In this document: positions 42,544-51,562 of the stretch, one piece after another
How the letters are laid out: each line of letters starts with the position of its first letter
How positions within the stretch are numbered: position 1 is the first letter of the stretch
Translations under genes and position numbers: made by a program
The notes under the pieces: model-generated
What the model was told of the DNA's origin: nothing
The model's input: the letters and a program-made list of their open reading frames with translations, nothing else
The model's database searches: none
Assembly: GCA_040755755.1 (NCBI GenBank)
Contig: JBFLZW010000041.1
Span: forward strand, 41,111 to 105,110
Length of the DNA stretch: 64,000 nucleotides
Direction of reading: 5' to 3'
Source of the DNA: a bacterium
GTDB lineage: Bacteria > SZUA-182 > DTGQ01

Positions 42544-43533
42544 ATGGAAGCCTGTATTATTGTGACCTATCGATGTAACGCAAAGTGCTATATGTGCAAT
42601 ACCTGGCAGTACCCGACCAGGCAGGAAGCCGAGATTACGCCGGACATCATGGCCAGGATCCCTTCCGGCTTGAAATTTCTCAACATCACCGGCGGCGAGC
42701 CGTTTCTGCGAAAAGATCTGGAGGAAATTATCAAGACTGTTCTTCCCAAAACCGCCCGTCTGGTAATCAGCACCAACGGGTATTTCACTGACAGGATACT
42801 GTCCCTGGCTGAAAAATACGGCAACCGTATTGGCATCCGTATCTCTATAGAAGGGCTGCCTGCGGCCAATGACGAGCTTCGCGGGATCAGGGATGGCTTC
42901 GATCATGGGCTGCGAACGCTCCTGTGCCTGCATGATATGGGAATGAAAGATATTGGATTTGGCATTACGGTCTCGGACAGGAATGCCAGGGACATGAAGG
43001 AGCTTTACCGGCTGGCCAAGGCCATGAGAATAGAGTTTGCTACTGCGGCGACCCATAATTCCTACTACTTCCACAAGAAAGACAACGGATTCCAGGATCC
43101 GGAAATGGTTGCCGGTGAATTTGAATGGCTGGCTGAGCAGATGCTGAAATCACGGAGAGTCAAGGAATGGTTCCGGGCATATTTTAACACCGGCCTGGCC
43201 AATTATGTCAGGGGCGGAAAACGCTTTCTTCCCTGTGAAGTGGGCACCGATGTATTTTTCCTGGACCCTTGCGGGGATATCCTGCCGTGTAATGGTCTCG
43301 ATGAGCCTTTGTCGATGGGCAATCTGAAAGAGCAGTCTTTCGAGGAGATATGGCATGGCAGGAGAGCGGAGGAAGTCAGGGCCAGTATCAGGAACTGCCA
43401 GAAGAACTGCTGGATGATCGGAAGTGCAGCCCCGGCCATGAAGAAGCGGATCGGGATTCCCCTCCAGTGGATTATCAGAAAAAAACTCCATCTGTCCACA
43501 AGTCACGCCCCCCAGAAGGCGCATGAATGTTGA
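42544..43533 (+). CDS. Radical SAM protein with SPASM-like C-terminal cysteines
   Basis: A 329-residue radical SAM enzyme. The [4Fe-4S]-SAM motif is C11-x3-C15-x2-C18 (CNAKCYMC), followed by ITGGEPFLRKDL (the GGEP motif) and STNGYFTD. A second cysteine set near the end (CEVG, DPCGDILPCN, NCQKNCWM) is SPASM-like and should bind auxiliary clusters. SPASM proteins modify peptides or sugars; in polysaccharide loci their substrates are mostly unknown. The start ATG follows a CACAGAG repeat; the stop overlaps the next glycosyltransferase by 7 bp, so the two are probably functionally coupled. Confidence 0.88.
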   Translation: MEACIIVTYRCNAKCYMCNTWQYPTRQEAEITPDIMARIPSGLKFLNITGGEPFLRKDLEEIIKTVLPKTARLVISTNGYFTDRILSLAEKYGNRIGIRISIEGLPAANDELRGIRDGFDHGLRTLLCLHDMGMKDIGFGITVSDRNARDMKELYRLAKAMRIEFATAATHNSYYFHKKDNGFQDPEMVAGEFEWLAEQMLKSRRVKEWFRAYFNTGLANYVRGGKRFLPCEVGTDVFFLDPCGDILPCNGLDEPLSMGNLKEQSFEEIWHGRRAEEVRASIRNCQKNCWMIGSAAPAMKKRIGIPLQWIIRKKLHLSTSHAPQKAHEC

Positions 43534-44729
43534 GTGGTAACGATAAATTGAAAATCCTGGTGTTGGGCACCCGCGGGATACCGGGCATCCAGGGAGGGGT
43601 TGAGCGCCACTGCGAGCAGCTTTACCCCAGAATCGCTGCCAGAGGCCACTCGGTTTTTCTCTGTACGAGAACGCCCTATGTGAAAGACAAGACACCTTTC
43701 TATAAGGGTATCAACTTAATCCATTGCTATGCTCCCAGAAATAAAAGCCTGGAAGCGATCACTCACACCTTCATCGGGTTGATGAGGGCGCGGCTGATTT
43801 CGCCTGACGTCGTCCATATTCATGCTATCGGGCCATCGCTTCTGACTCCGGTGGCCAGGCTGCTCGGCCTGCGGGTGGTTGTGACCAATCATGGCCCGGA
43901 TTATGACCGGCAAAAATGGGGGAAGGGAGCAAAGTTTATTTTGAAGCTCGGAGAGAAATTGGGAGGGCTGTATGCTGATGAAGTGATTGTCATCTCCCGG
44001 GTGATTCAAAATATCATCCGCACCCGGTGCCATCGGGAGGCGGTTATCATTCCGAATGGGGTAGAGTTTCCTTCTCAGAGCAGCCGGACAGATTTTCTTG
44101 CCAAATGTGGCCTTTTTCCCGGTAACTATATTTTAACCGTGGGCAGGTTTGTCCCTGAAAAAGGCTTTCATGATCTTATCGACGCTTTCACGGGAAATTT
44201 CACCGATAACTTCGGCAACTTCGGGAGCGATTTCAAGCTGGTAATCGCAGGTGATGCCGATCATGAAACTCCCTATAGTGCATCCTTACGGGAGAAAGCC
44301 AGGCAGGATAAGCGGATCGTTCTTACCGGCTTTATAACCGGCGAGGAGCTCAACCAGATTTATCATCACGCCCGCTTGTTTGTACTGCCTTCCTATCATG
44401 AAGGGCTGCCCCTGGCCCTGCTCGAAGCGTTGAGCTACGGCCTGTCAGTGCTGGTGTCGGACATTCCGGCCCATAGGGAAATCGGGCTCAGCAGCCGCAG
44501 ATACTTCCATCACGGGAATATTTCTGATTTGCGGGCAAAGATAAAGCTTCTCCTCAAAGAGCCCCTGCCGGAGGATGAGAAGCAGGCAATGATGCGGCAG
44601 ATAGAAAAACGATACAATTGGGACCGAATAGCCGATCAAACGCTCGATGTCTACCGAAGAGCAATTAATGGAGGCCTTGTTTCGAAGGAAATACATCCCT
44701 GTTCCGACAAGAATACTATACGGATCTGA
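43527..44729 (+). CDS. GT4-family glycosyltransferase (DUF1972-like N-terminus)
   Basis: A 400-residue GT-B transferase beginning KILVLGTRGIPGIQGGVERHCEQLYP, the pattern of rhamnosyl- and related transferases with the DUF1972-type acceptor domain. The donor domain has TVGRFVPEKGFHDLIDAF, PSYHEGLPLALLEALSYG with an intact E-x7-E motif, and an Asn/Phe/Gly-rich insertion (about 224-236, FTGNFTDNFGNFG). Overlap with the radical SAM gene implies coupled translation. Confidence 0.92.
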   Translation: MLSGNDKLKILVLGTRGIPGIQGGVERHCEQLYPRIAARGHSVFLCTRTPYVKDKTPFYKGINLIHCYAPRNKSLEAITHTFIGLMRARLISPDVVHIHAIGPSLLTPVARLLGLRVVVTNHGPDYDRQKWGKGAKFILKLGEKLGGLYADEVIVISRVIQNIIRTRCHREAVIIPNGVEFPSQSSRTDFLAKCGLFPGNYILTVGRFVPEKGFHDLIDAFTGNFTDNFGNFGSDFKLVIAGDADHETPYSASLREKARQDKRIVLTGFITGEELNQIYHHARLFVLPSYHEGLPLALLEALSYGLSVLVSDIPAHREIGLSSRRYFHHGNISDLRAKIKLLLKEPLPEDEKQAMMRQIEKRYNWDRIADQTLDVYRRAINGGLVSKEIHPCSDKNTIRI

Positions 44730-44909
44730 GTTTCCTTCCGGGATTATGGCCTGATGTGATTGGATTGTCTTTGAATTTTCTCATGAACAGACCCTGCTGA
44801 ACATTTCCAGATAAATTATCCATTATCGAGCACGGTATACAAGAACAGTTACACCAGCCCATTACTAACTTATAGCGGTCACAGGGGCAGGTAAGGGGGG
44901 ACACCGATA

Positions 44910-46334
44910 ATGCTCAAGCACTACTCATACGGGATCAAGCGGGCGATCATGCTGGTCGATGTGATGATACTCCTGTTTGCCTATTACGTCTCGATCATGT
45001 TACGCTCTACCCTCCTGGGGGGTGTGGGCAACAGTCCGGGGTTTGAGAACCTGGTCTGGGTGCTGCTCGTTTCAGCTTTCATTGTCCCGTACAGCTTTTC
45101 GATGAACGGGGTATACGATTTTCACTACAAGACATTCTGGCAGTGCGCGAACAAGATATTGTTTTCACACCTCATTAATCTTATGGTTATCACTCTGATA
45201 GTCTACCTGCTGCGGGTTCAGCATTTCAGCCGCTTTTTCATGCTGGACTTTGTCCTGATCTCGGTGAGCCTGCAGTCGCTCTTTCGTATCTGCATCAAAC
45301 GAAGGCTGACTGATCTTCGGCTTCGGGGGTACAATTACCGCCGGACATTGATTGTCGGCATGACCGAGGCGGCCCGCAGGATCACTTCGAGTATCGAACA
45401 GAATATTCACTGGGGTCTTCGGGTCGACGGCCTGATTAAAGAGGATGACAATGACGATGAAGGCAACTTCCCTCCAGCCCAAAAATATCCCATATTGGGC
45501 ACGCTTGCGAATCTGAAGGAAATCCTGTTGCGGGAGGTGGTGGACAATGTCATTTTCTGCACCAGCCGGAAAGAGATTGCCGACCTGAAAGGCATTATCC
45601 TCGACATCGAGGCCATGGGCATATCTTCGCATGTGGCCATTGCCAATCCTGCGGTCAGGATTTCCAGCACGTTTTTAGGCAATATCGACGGGATACCCCT
45701 CATTACCTATTCTCCGGTCAAGCTCAGCCCCTTTGATCATATGGTGAAAAACATTGTTGACCTTGTGGGCGGGATTATGGGTTTTACGATTTTCCTCATC
45801 CTGTATCCGGTAATCGGGGCAGCCATCAAGCTTGAGTCCCGGGGGCCGGTGCTGTTCAAACAGAAGCGGATGGGAGAGAATGGCCGGATATTCACCCTGT
45901 ATAAATTCCGGTCGATGTACCAGGATGCCGAGCGGCGCAAAGCGGAACTGATGGCCAAAAATCAGCTCCAGGGAGCGGTGTTCAAGATGGTGGATGACCC
46001 CCGGATCACCAGGGTCGGCAAGTTTTTGAGAAAATTCAGCCTGGATGAGTGGCCCCAGTTCATCAATGTCCTGAAACGGGAAATGTCGCTGATCGGCACC
46101 CGCCCTCCGACGCTGGATGAGGTGGAAAAGTATGACCTGTGGCATAAACGGCGGCTGTCCATGAAGCCCGGATTGACCGGACTGTGGCAGATCAGTGGGC
46201 GAAACACGATCACCAATTTTGACGAAATCGTCAAGCTGGACCTGAAATATATCGATAACTGGTCTTTGTGGTATGATTTCTACATTATGCTTAAAACCGT
46301 ACTTGTCACCTTGAAGCGGGAAGGAGCATATTAA
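44910..46334 (+). CDS. WbaP/WcaJ-type undecaprenyl-phosphate sugar-1-phosphate transferase
   Basis: The initiating enzyme of polysaccharide synthesis: transfers a sugar-1-phosphate to undecaprenyl phosphate at the inner membrane. It has 474 residues: four N-terminal membrane helices, a CoA_binding_3-type Rossmann domain (RRTLIVGMTEAARRITSSI), a fifth helix or re-entrant hairpin (IMGFTIFLILYPVIGAAIKL), and the Bac_transf catalytic domain with KQKRMGENGRIFTLYKFRSM, LRKFSLDEWPQFINVLKREMSLIGTRPP and KPGLTGLWQISGR. The first sugar (glucose or galactose type) cannot be told. G-rich SD precedes the ATG. Confidence 0.94.
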   Translation: MLKHYSYGIKRAIMLVDVMILLFAYYVSIMLRSTLLGGVGNSPGFENLVWVLLVSAFIVPYSFSMNGVYDFHYKTFWQCANKILFSHLINLMVITLIVYLLRVQHFSRFFMLDFVLISVSLQSLFRICIKRRLTDLRLRGYNYRRTLIVGMTEAARRITSSIEQNIHWGLRVDGLIKEDDNDDEGNFPPAQKYPILGTLANLKEILLREVVDNVIFCTSRKEIADLKGIILDIEAMGISSHVAIANPAVRISSTFLGNIDGIPLITYSPVKLSPFDHMVKNIVDLVGGIMGFTIFLILYPVIGAAIKLESRGPVLFKQKRMGENGRIFTLYKFRSMYQDAERRKAELMAKNQLQGAVFKMVDDPRITRVGKFLRKFSLDEWPQFINVLKREMSLIGTRPPTLDEVEKYDLWHKRRLSMKPGLTGLWQISGRNTITNFDEIVKLDLKYIDNWSLWYDFYIMLKTVLVTLKREGAY

Positions 46335-46338
46335 CTGC

Positions 46339-49300
46339 TTGAGCTGGTTGAAGCAGAGTATTTGCCTGATGCTTGATTTCCGGAGGAGCCAAAGCCAGAG
46401 GGTTTTGGCTTTTTTCTTGCCGGTTCTGCTCTGGGTGGTACCGATTCTGCTCACCGTGGTGTTAGTTCTCTTCTCCGTGCTGCCACTTTTTCTCTTCATG
46501 CCTCCTGATAGTGTGGCCAAGACGGCTCAGTCGGCGATCCAGGCAGGAACGTCCCCGGCCCGGCAGTCAGAAATGTCTCTGGCACAGACAGGAACGTCCT
46601 TGGCACAGGAGGGCAATGTAAGTCACTTTAGGCTACTTACCAAGAAAGCCGCCCCTCACCTGCCACAGGGTCTCCCTGCCAGCCCTCTCCCCAGAGGGGC
46701 GAGGGAGAAAAACGCTGCCCCGGACTCAATATCCACCTTTAAGTTAATAACAGTGGCACAGGCAGGAGGAACGTCCCCGGCCCAGGCAGAGAGGGGACCC
46801 CTGACCCGGCCGGGAATGGTCCTGAACCAGGATTGGGAAGTCGCCGAAGCACCTGATCTTGACTATGCTGCCTATTGCTCGCAATGGCAAACGCTTGCCT
46901 GGAAAAGGATCGGCCGCCTGCCGCTTATTCAGCATTACCGGGAACCAAACCACTGCGCCTGGTACCGAAAAAAATTCTCCCTGGATAACCGCCTCCTGTC
47001 AGCGGAAGGAAAGGGAAAGTCCCTCCGGCTGACCTTTACCGATGTTCGCCACCTGGCCAGGATTTACCTGAACGGCAGGCTGGCAGGTGAGCATTTTGGC
47101 GGATACCTCCCCTTTTCCCTGGAGTGCGGCCACCTGCTGCAGACAGGGGAAAACGAGCTGGTAGTCGGTGTGCAGGACTGGACATCGGCCATCAGCGCAG
47201 AGGCCATCGGGGCAGGGAAATACCAGGGGCAGGGGCAAGGCTATGGGTCTTCCTCCGGGAACATCAATCCCCTGCGGGAAGCCCAGGGCATCCCGGCGGG
47301 TGATTATGCGGTGCCAAGCTATCCGGGATTTCCCGAACCGGGAACGATCATTGCCCCGATCGGCAGCAGTCACCGCAGGGCTGGAATCTGCGGCCAGGTG
47401 TATCTGGAAGCCATCCCCGATATTCGTATCGGGGAAGTGATCATCGAGCCGAAGCTTGACCAGCACAAGATCAGGGTGAAGGTCGGGATCGAGGCCAACC
47501 TCACAGGCGGCGGGCAGAGGGCAGCAAAGCCTGACGGGAAGGCGGACGAGAAGGGTGAAAATAACCATCACCCCCACCCAGCCTCCCTCCTCAAGGGGGA
47601 GGAGAGTAATGGAGGCTCACTCCTCAAGGGCAATGTCATTAACTTAGAGCAGCGATTTTCCTCCTCGCCCCGGCCCTCTCCCCTCAAGAGGGATAGTGAA
47701 TGCTCCCATACAAGATGGGGAATATCCGAAAGGAAGCCATTGACTGTGACCTTTTGGTTGCGGGAGGTGGGGCTGTTGAATGAAGCCGGGGCAGGAAAAC
47801 ACCGGACCCCACAATACCGGAAAATCGGCCAGGCCACCGTCGAGCAGTTTGAGCAGAATCTGCAGGGTGAGCAGTATGTACAGGCTGCCGAAGGACAGAC
47901 CTGGCTCATCTTCGAGGCAGAGCTTGAAAATGCGCAGCTCTGGGACCTCGATCACCCATTCCTGTACCAGATGAAAGTTACTCTTCAGGAAGGCACCGGC
48001 CAGGGGAAGTCTCTGGATGAGGGGAAATCGCCGAATCAGGGGAAAGGCGTTGCTGAGAACGTCATTGATGAGATGGAGGTCCGGTACGGATTGCGGGACT
48101 GGCGAACCGAAGGGCCGTATTTTATTCTGAATGGAGACAGGATCAATCTTAAGGCGGCATCCATCATTTACGACAACAGCCTGACGGAAGATGAGCTGAG
48201 GCGAAGGATTCATCATCTGAAGGAGGCTCATATCAATCACCTTCGTTTCCATAGTGAACCGCCGCCACCCTTCATACTGGATGTGTGCGATGAAGAAGGA
48301 ATGCTGGTAACTGTGGAGTCGGCCATCTATGGATCATACGTGGGCAGATACGATACCTCATTTACCAGCGAATTCTGGCAGCATGCCAGAGAGCATTGGC
48401 AGGGGCTGGTCAGAAGAGACAGAAATCACCCCTGTGTCATCATCTGGTGCATCGAGAACGAAAGCGTGGAATACGATGCAGGCCGCGGCGGAGAGGTCCG
48501 GTTCATGGAGCTTGGCATGGAGGTCAGGCGGCTTGATCCCCAGCGGCCAATCATGTATGAAGGGGGTATGGATTGCTTTGGCCTGGGTGATATCATTAAC
48601 CTGCATTACCCCCACGAATTTCCCTTCTGGAACTGCCTGCCGAATGACGCATGGTGGCTGGAGCAGGCAAAGGGAGGGGGAAGCCGGAAAGGAAAGAAAA
48701 AGGCTGCCCCGGCTGCAGGTGGTGAGGCGGTGGACCGGAGCGCCGTGGCCGGTGATGAGCCAATGGACCGGAGCTCCGTTATTGGGGAAGATACAGTGGG
48801 CGGCAATGCCATTGCAGGCGACGGGTCAGCGGTCTGGAATGCCAGAGCATATGACGTCTGCCTGCAGGAAGAGTGGCCAAAGCGGGATTGGGAGGGTAAA
48901 GGGATATACCTTGACTCCCTGTGGCGATGGCAGCCGGAGTACAGGTTCTGCTGGAAAAAAGATAAGCCGCTCTATCTGGGAGAAGAGCTTTACCTGCCAA
49001 CCACCACACCTGACCCGTATACCATTTTAATCGGTGATGATGCATATACGAGTAAGGACTGGAGAGCGGATAAAGATCAGGGGCAAGGACAGATGGAGTC
49101 GCAGCAACGACACCAAGAGCAGCAGCAATGGCAACGGCAGGAGGAGCGGAAAGGAGCTGTCTGGCGGTATTACCTCGAGGCCTACCGGCAGGCAGGTGTC
49201 TCAGGGGTCTGTCCCTGGGTGATAACCGGCGAAGAGAGAAAGGATAACCCCTTGTATCGTGCCTGTCAGGAGAGTTTTCAGCCGGTTGCGGTTTTTATCA

Positions 49301-51522
49301 AAGAGCATAATAACCGATTCTGGGAGGATGAGGAAGTCACCAGGACTGTTACTGTCTGCAATGATGAACGAAGAGACAGAAGCAAAGGTTTTCCTCTGGA
49401 GTCCCTGCCTCTGAAGTATCTTTCCCCAGTTGGGGATAACCGGCAGGCTGGAGATGCCTTCATCCTGGAGTGGCAGGTAGTATCATCATCGCCAGCTTCG
49501 GATAGCGGGACAGATAAGAGCGGTATAGCCTGCATAGCCCAGGGCAGGCAAACCTTTCTTCTTCCTCCCGGGCACAGGAAGGCAACAGCCATGAGGTTCA
49601 AAATCCCCAAAGTCACCCAGCCAGGGCTTCAGCGGGAAAGATGGCAATTGCAGGTCAAGGTGAGCAAGAATGGACGGATACGGGATGAAAAGTCATGGGA
49701 CATATGGGGATACCGGAAAGATGTGGGAAAAATTGCCAATACCCTTTGTGGGACGCCCATTTTCCTGTACGATCCGGATGGCACGACAGCCGAAGTTTTG
49801 ACCAGGGCCGGAGTCAAGTATCAAAGGATAGAACCCGATGGTTCCCATTTCCCCCTTATCGAGAGGAAAGTTGATAATAACCATCCCCCCCACCCAACAT
49901 CCCCCGCCACATCTGAAGCTGGCCTGTTGATTCTGGGCAGAAATGCCTTCTCCTGTCTGGAAGGGAAAAAGACATCGATCGGCGTCAAGCCCCCCTGGCA
50001 GGAGCAGATTGACCGCTTCGTAAGCCGGGGAGGGGTACTGATCGCCTTTGAGCAGGAATTTCTCCCTGCCTGGCTGCCTGGCGGGATTACGGCAAACGCT
50101 CTGCACCATTCAACTATGGCTTTCCCCGGACGATGCGGCCATCCCCTTCTCAATGAAGAAATGACGGCTGAAAACCTGCGGTTTTGGGGCAGCGATAATT
50201 TTATCTCGCGCTATGATCTTAACCTGCCGGAGTCCGGGAATTATCGGAGCATTGTGGATAGCGGCGGCATGGGAGGACTGATTTATTCCCCCCTTCTGGA
50301 AATCACCCGGCAGGAAGGGGCCATGATTTTTTGCCAGATGCTGGCCATAAAGAAATGGGAGCCCGAACCGATGGCCAGGGTGCTGTTAAAAAACATCCTG
50401 TCGTATGCGGCGGAAAAAGCACGCGCAAAAAGTAGCCCGTACCAGGTTGCCGCTCAGGAGCAGGAGAGGATAGAGACTCGATCCTCCAGGAGCGGGACGT
50501 CCTCCTCGATCAGGGTGGGCGGGATATTCGGCAGGGGCGAAAATATCATGGTGTTTGACGGCCAGGGCGCAAACTGGGAGCACTTTGGCCAGGACCGGGA
50601 TGAAATCCTGGCCTTTGTCAAAGCAGGAGGAAAGGTTCTCCTGCGCGAAATCGATGAAGAGAGTATCCGGTGGGTGCAGAAGGTTCTGCCGGTCGATTTG
50701 AAAAAGATACAGCCGGAGGAGATGCCGGTAGGGGTAAGAGAAAGGGATGTGGCCGCCCCTGCAAACTGGCCGGGCAATTTCCGCGCCGTGTACTTGGCCC
50801 TTTACAACAGGGACGTATACTGGGTCGAGCCGCACTCGGAATTCCGGTACGATCGGGCTGACTTTGACCGGGGAATTGCAGATTATGCACTTGAGGTTCA
50901 GGATGCAACTAACGATGGGGATGGGGATATCGGAAACAGGGATTTTCGGGTGATCTCCTGGACCAGACCAAACGTCCTGATCGAGCTGGACTATGGCCAG
51001 GGATTTTTTCTGATCGATCAGGTAAAATGGCCCGCAGAATGGGCGCGGGGAGGATTTAACGAAGCAAGGGCAAAAAGATACGCATCCTCGGTCCTGCACT
51101 ATCTTGGCGTGACAATGCAGGAGAAAAAAGCCCCGGCAGAGGAAATCCTCATTCAGGCGGAGAACATGAGCTGCCGCACACCCGGCCAACCCCTCATCAG
51201 ATGCCGCAGCCATGACTACTGGACCCTGTGCAGCAATAATTATATCAGCGATACCGTATATTTTGGGGCTCCCGGCGAGTATGCCTTTACCGTCAGAGCC
51301 AAATGCCGACGGCCCGATTCACCGCCTGTCATGGTTTTGACGATAGACGGTTTAACTGCCGGCATGCAGGTTGTTCCCTCGCTCTCCTGGGACAGTTTCC
51401 GGTTTGCTGCCTGGGTGGAAGAGGGGGAACACGAGGTTTCTTTGAGCCTGGTGAATGCAGAGAATCCATATGGGGAAAAATATCTGTATGTGGACTGGCT
51501 CAGGATCGGAAATACACCTTAA
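46339..51522 (+). CDS. Membrane-anchored glycoside hydrolase family 2-like protein with repeat-derived insertions
   Basis: A 1727-residue protein with one N-terminal membrane segment (about 22-53), so the bulk is periplasmic or extracellular. Next comes a GH2 sugar-binding jelly roll (about 155-360, ARIYLNGRLAGEHFGGYLPF), an Ig-like part, then the TIM barrel (about 590-900) with the acid/base in WCIENES (N707-E708) and a probable nucleophile at E882 or E883 (LGEELY). A long region of beta and flavodoxin-like segments follows, and the C-terminus (about 1600-1720) looks like a CBM35/malectin-type carbohydrate-binding module. It probably trims or degrades the locus's polysaccharide. Several stretches are low complexity or are translated copies of genomic repeats (about 94-137, 407-465, 1176-1190; Gln/Gly-rich at 288-305, 555-572 and 907-935). 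The start is TTG at 46339, five bases after the previous stop, or ATG 46369. Confidence 0.8.
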   Translation: MSWLKQSICLMLDFRRSQSQRVLAFFLPVLLWVVPILLTVVLVLFSVLPLFLFMPPDSVAKTAQSAIQAGTSPARQSEMSLAQTGTSLAQEGNVSHFRLLTKKAAPHLPQGLPASPLPRGAREKNAAPDSISTFKLITVAQAGGTSPAQAERGPLTRPGMVLNQDWEVAEAPDLDYAAYCSQWQTLAWKRIGRLPLIQHYREPNHCAWYRKKFSLDNRLLSAEGKGKSLRLTFTDVRHLARIYLNGRLAGEHFGGYLPFSLECGHLLQTGENELVVGVQDWTSAISAEAIGAGKYQGQGQGYGSSSGNINPLREAQGIPAGDYAVPSYPGFPEPGTIIAPIGSSHRRAGICGQVYLEAIPDIRIGEVIIEPKLDQHKIRVKVGIEANLTGGGQRAAKPDGKADEKGENNHHPHPASLLKGEESNGGSLLKGNVINLEQRFSSSPRPSPLKRDSECSHTRWGISERKPLTVTFWLREVGLLNEAGAGKHRTPQYRKIGQATVEQFEQNLQGEQYVQAAEGQTWLIFEAELENAQLWDLDHPFLYQMKVTLQEGTGQGKSLDEGKSPNQGKGVAENVIDEMEVRYGLRDWRTEGPYFILNGDRINLKAASIIYDNSLTEDELRRRIHHLKEAHINHLRFHSEPPPPFILDVCDEEGMLVTVESAIYGSYVGRYDTSFTSEFWQHAREHWQGLVRRDRNHPCVIIWCIENESVEYDAGRGGEVRFMELGMEVRRLDPQRPIMYEGGMDCFGLGDIINLHYPHEFPFWNCLPNDAWWLEQAKGGGSRKGKKKAAPAAGGEAVDRSAVAGDEPMDRSSVIGEDTVGGNAIAGDGSAVWNARAYDVCLQEEWPKRDWEGKGIYLDSLWRWQPEYRFCWKKDKPLYLGEELYLPTTTPDPYTILIGDDAYTSKDWRADKDQGQGQMESQQRHQEQQQWQRQEERKGAVWRYYLEAYRQAGVSGVCPWVITGEERKDNPLYRACQESFQPVAVFIKEHNNRFWEDEEVTRTVTVCNDERRDRSKGFPLESLPLKYLSPVGDNRQAGDAFILEWQVVSSSPASDSGTDKSGIACIAQGRQTFLLPPGHRKATAMRFKIPKVTQPGLQRERWQLQVKVSKNGRIRDEKSWDIWGYRKDVGKIANTLCGTPIFLYDPDGTTAEVLTRAGVKYQRIEPDGSHFPLIERKVDNNHPPHPTSPATSEAGLLILGRNAFSCLEGKKTSIGVKPPWQEQIDRFVSRGGVLIAFEQEFLPAWLPGGITANALHHSTMAFPGRCGHPLLNEEMTAENLRFWGSDNFISRYDLNLPESGNYRSIVDSGGMGGLIYSPLLEITRQEGAMIFCQMLAIKKWEPEPMARVLLKNILSYAAEKARAKSSPYQVAAQEQERIETRSSRSGTSSSIRVGGIFGRGENIMVFDGQGANWEHFGQDRDEILAFVKAGGKVLLREIDEESIRWVQKVLPVDLKKIQPEEMPVGVRERDVAAPANWPGNFRAVYLALYNRDVYWVEPHSEFRYDRADFDRGIADYALEVQDATNDGDGDIGNRDFRVISWTRPNVLIELDYGQGFFLIDQVKWPAEWARGGFNEARAKRYASSVLHYLGVTMQEKKAPAEEILIQAENMSCRTPGQPLIRCRSHDYWTLCSNNYISDTVYFGAPGEYAFTVRAKCRRPDSPPVMVLTIDGLTAGMQVVPSLSWDSFRFAAWVEEGEHEVSLSLVNAENPYGEKYLYVDWLRIGNTP
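46625..46725. repeat. Family A-type repeat inside the GH2-like gene, copy 1
   Basis: GGCTACTTACCAAGAAAGCC, CCCTCACC, CAGCCCTCTCCCC and GGGGCGAGGGAGAAAAAC are shared with the intergenic copy at 42353-42460, yet here they are read in frame. Confidence 0.8.
47560..47720. repeat. Family A-type repeat inside the GH2-like gene, copy 2
   Basis: AAAATAACCATCACCCCCAC followed by CCAGCCTCCC is identical to 18-47 over about 30 bases; CTCAAGGGGGAGGAG is also shared. It is translated as a His/Pro-rich segment NNHHPHPASLLKGEE. Confidence 0.85.
49868..49920. repeat. Family A-type repeat inside the GH2-like gene, copy 3
   Basis: ATAATAACCATCCCCCCCAC followed by CCAACATCCCCCGCCACATCTGAAG, a shorter relative of copy 2 and of 18-118, translated in the same frame as copy 2 (NNHPPHPTSPA). 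Confidence 0.8.
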
Positions 51523-51562
51523 AGGAAGGAAGTTTGCGTGAATTGCTGAAGAGGTAAGCTGC

